This document shows positions 5,551 through 6,278 of a stretch of DNA of 6,278 bases, one piece after another; within the stretch, counting starts at the first letter, position 1; each line of letters starts with the position of its first letter. The notes beneath the pieces were generated by a model. The model saw only the letters and a list, made by a program, of their open reading frames with translations. It was not told the DNA's origin and did not search any database. This DNA comes from an uncultured Haloferula sp. (lineage in GTDB: Bacteria > Verrucomicrobiota > Verrucomicrobiae > Verrucomicrobiales > Akkermansiaceae): NCBI GenBank assembly GCA_946481625.1, contig CAMLOZ010000227.1:1-6278 (forward strand), in the 5' to 3' direction. The translations under genes and the position numbers were made by a program.

Positions 5551-5551
5551 C

Positions 5552-6004
5552 CTAGTGGCTCAGCGAATACTCGATCCGCGCCCGCACCGTCACTCCGCTC
5601 AGCGCCGCACTCGCGGATGGCACGAAGTCCACCCAGCACGCCTTCGTCAGCACCGGGATATCCACCCCGGTCGGAATGCTCTTCACCGCGGTCGATGCCT
5701 CTTGCACGACGTTCACCGAGGCGATCTCAGTCACCGCGGAGCCATCCAGCGGCGTGAGCTGGATCTTCCCGCCGAAGGTCGTCAGCGAGGAAGTCAGCCA
5801 GCTCGACCCCGGAATGATCTGCGCGCCCGCCGGCAGCGAGCCGAAGCGCACGCGGTCCGAGGTGCCCACGGTCGCCGTGGGCGTCGCCGCGTCCTGGTAG
5901 CTATGCACCGGGCGTGCGCTCTCGCTGCCCGGCGAGCCCGCCGGAGGCCCTTTCACCAGCGCCTGGGTTTGCTTGGCGGCGATTGTCGATGTGTAGTCAG
6001 CCAT
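5552..6004 (-). CDS. Small beta-rich phage virion protein, probably head decoration or capsid-associated
   Basis: This 150-residue protein starts MADYTSTIAAKQTQAL at an ATG with a good Shine-Dalgarno and ends IEYSLSH at a TAG. It has no transmembrane segment or signal peptide. Residues 1-40 are low in hydrophobics and rich in Gly, Ser and Pro, as in an extended arm. From about residue 48 it is a run of predicted beta strands containing RVRFGSLPAGAQIIPGSSW, a pattern I associate with small structural proteins encoded beside the major capsid gene in many podoviruses and siphoviruses, where they often decorate or stabilise the head. Position between a head gene and tail tubular A supports this. 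The exact role (decoration, spike or connector accessory) cannot be decided from the sequence. A hairpin begins two bases after the stop codon. Confidence 0.75.
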   Translation of the reverse strand: MADYTSTIAAKQTQALVKGPPAGSPGSESARPVHSYQDAATPTATVGTSDRVRFGSLPAGAQIIPGSSWLTSSLTTFGGKIQLTPLDGSAVTEIASVNVVQEASTAVKSIPTGVDIPVLTKACWVDFVPSASAALSGVTVRARIEYSLSH

Positions 6005-6009
6005 GATAT

Positions 6010-6016
6010 TCTCCTA
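6010..6016 (-). promoter_or_regulatory. Shine-Dalgarno site of the small head protein gene
   Basis: The minus strand reads TAGGAGA followed by ATATC and the ATG at 6004, so an AGGAG core sits about 6 bases from the start codon. It fixes the start of the 150-residue gene. It is the only clear Shine-Dalgarno upstream of an assigned start in the window, which fits a protein needed in high copy number. Confidence 0.8.
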
Positions 6017-6053
6017 TGTTTCTCGTAGTTCGTGATTCCTATCCACCGGGCGG

Positions 6054-6278
6054 TCAGGCGTCCTGCTCGCACTCCACCAGCACCACCTGCTTCTCGTCCT
6101 TGCGCGCCGCGCCCACCTTGATTCGCGAATACACCTGGATCGCCTGCGATTGCGTCGGCAGCGTGTCGATCGAGGTCTTCACGTCGTACCAGAAGTCCAG
6201 ATAGACCCCCGTGGACACCCACATCGGGCAGGAACGGATGATCTTGTTCGCGTTCGGAGAAGCCTTCTTCGCGATCTG
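6054..6278 (-). CDS. C-terminal part of a phage head protein, possibly the major capsid protein (5' end outside window)
   Basis: An open frame enters at the right edge and ends in TGA at 6056-6054, giving 74 residues that begin QIAKKASPNANKII and end VECEQDA. The segment with WVSTGVYLDFWYDV and then VYSRIKVGAARKDEKQVVLV reads like a folded C-terminal domain ending in beta strands; out-of-frame readings are Gly/Arg/Ala-rich and look like noise. In T7-like gene order the gene two before tail tubular A, next to a small beta-rich head protein, is usually the major capsid protein, which is why I suggest it. I do not recognise a diagnostic capsid motif in this short tail, so the identity rests on position. 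It is separated from the next gene by 49 bases carrying that gene's ribosome binding site. It could instead be a scaffold or other head protein. Confidence 0.6.
   Translation of the reverse strand, partial: QIAKKASPNANKIIRSCPMWVSTGVYLDFWYDVKTSIDTLPTQSQAIQVYSRIKVGAARKDEKQVVLVECEQDA

Larger units (their letters stand above)
5217..5551. other. 335-base non-coding gap filled with several short repeats
   Basis: The gap separates the small head protein from the tail tubular A homologue. Frames crossing it give Arg/Ala/Gly-rich translations unlike any family. It holds, from right to left, a hairpin, a heptad-like ATTGA/GATCGG cluster, a GC-rich stretch at about 5396-5460 where I see nothing beyond simple C/G runs, a second ATTGA/GATCGG copy, and an inverted pair of palindromes enclosing a 12-base tandem duplication. 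No promoter boxes could be supported. A gap of this size is unusual inside a phage structural operon. Confidence 0.8.

Noticed and set aside
5217..5639. N-terminal extension of the tail tubular A homologue up to 5639
   Set aside because: The extra residues are low-complexity Arg/Ala/Gly/Glu, cross the repeat gap and overlap the end of the small head protein. The family N-terminus begins at the ATG at 5216.
5953..6222. Minus-strand frame 5953-6222 with Gly/Arg-rich translation
   Set aside because: It is a different frame from the one that stays open at the right edge and ends at 6054, and it overlaps the Shine-Dalgarno and start of the next gene. Its composition looks like a shadow reading.

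Overview
The window is part of the virion-structure operon of a tailed phage or prophage, read entirely on the minus strand, so transcription runs from base 6278 towards base 1. The gene order matches the T7-like/podovirus pattern of capsid, small head protein, tail tubular A, tail tubular B, gp13-like and gp14-like. Coding DNA is GC-rich and the genes are intact apart from the two cut by the window edges. The host cannot be fixed from this sequence. The short heptad-periodic and palindromic repeats between genes remind me of Verrucomicrobiota/Planctomycetota genomes, but that is recollection, not proof. Repeats of this kind inside a phage operon suggest an integrated prophage, or a phage long associated with such a host.

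Layout in transcription order: (1) 6278-6054, C-terminal 74 residues of a head protein, possibly the major capsid protein. (2) 6004-5552, a 150-residue beta-rich small virion protein, the only gene here with a clear Shine-Dalgarno. (3) 5551-5217, a 335-base gap packed with hairpins, an inverted pair of palindromes, a 12-base tandem repeat and a 19-base direct repeat. (4) 5216-4335, a head-tail adaptor/tail tubular protein A (gp11-like), lengthened by an inserted module. (5) 4334-4259, a short gap with a heptamer array. (6) 4258-779, a 1159-residue tail hub/nozzle protein (gp12-like) with several inserted beta modules. (7) 783-648, a MITE-like inverted-repeat element that contains the stop codon of gene 6 and ends 5 bases before the next start. 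(8) 642-250, a divergent GNAT-fold protein in the gp13 position. (9) 243-1, the N-terminus of a gp14-like internal virion protein, running off the window.

Together these genes would build the end of the capsid, the head-tail connector, the tail tube/nozzle and the ejected internal proteins. Two observations stand out. What looks like the same short module (an NGxPxY-like turn followed by a W/Y-rich strand) appears once in the tail tubular A homologue and up to three times in the adjacent tail hub gene, each time as an insertion relative to the normal family layout. In addition, three consecutive gene gaps each carry a different short repeat family, several with a 7-base period.
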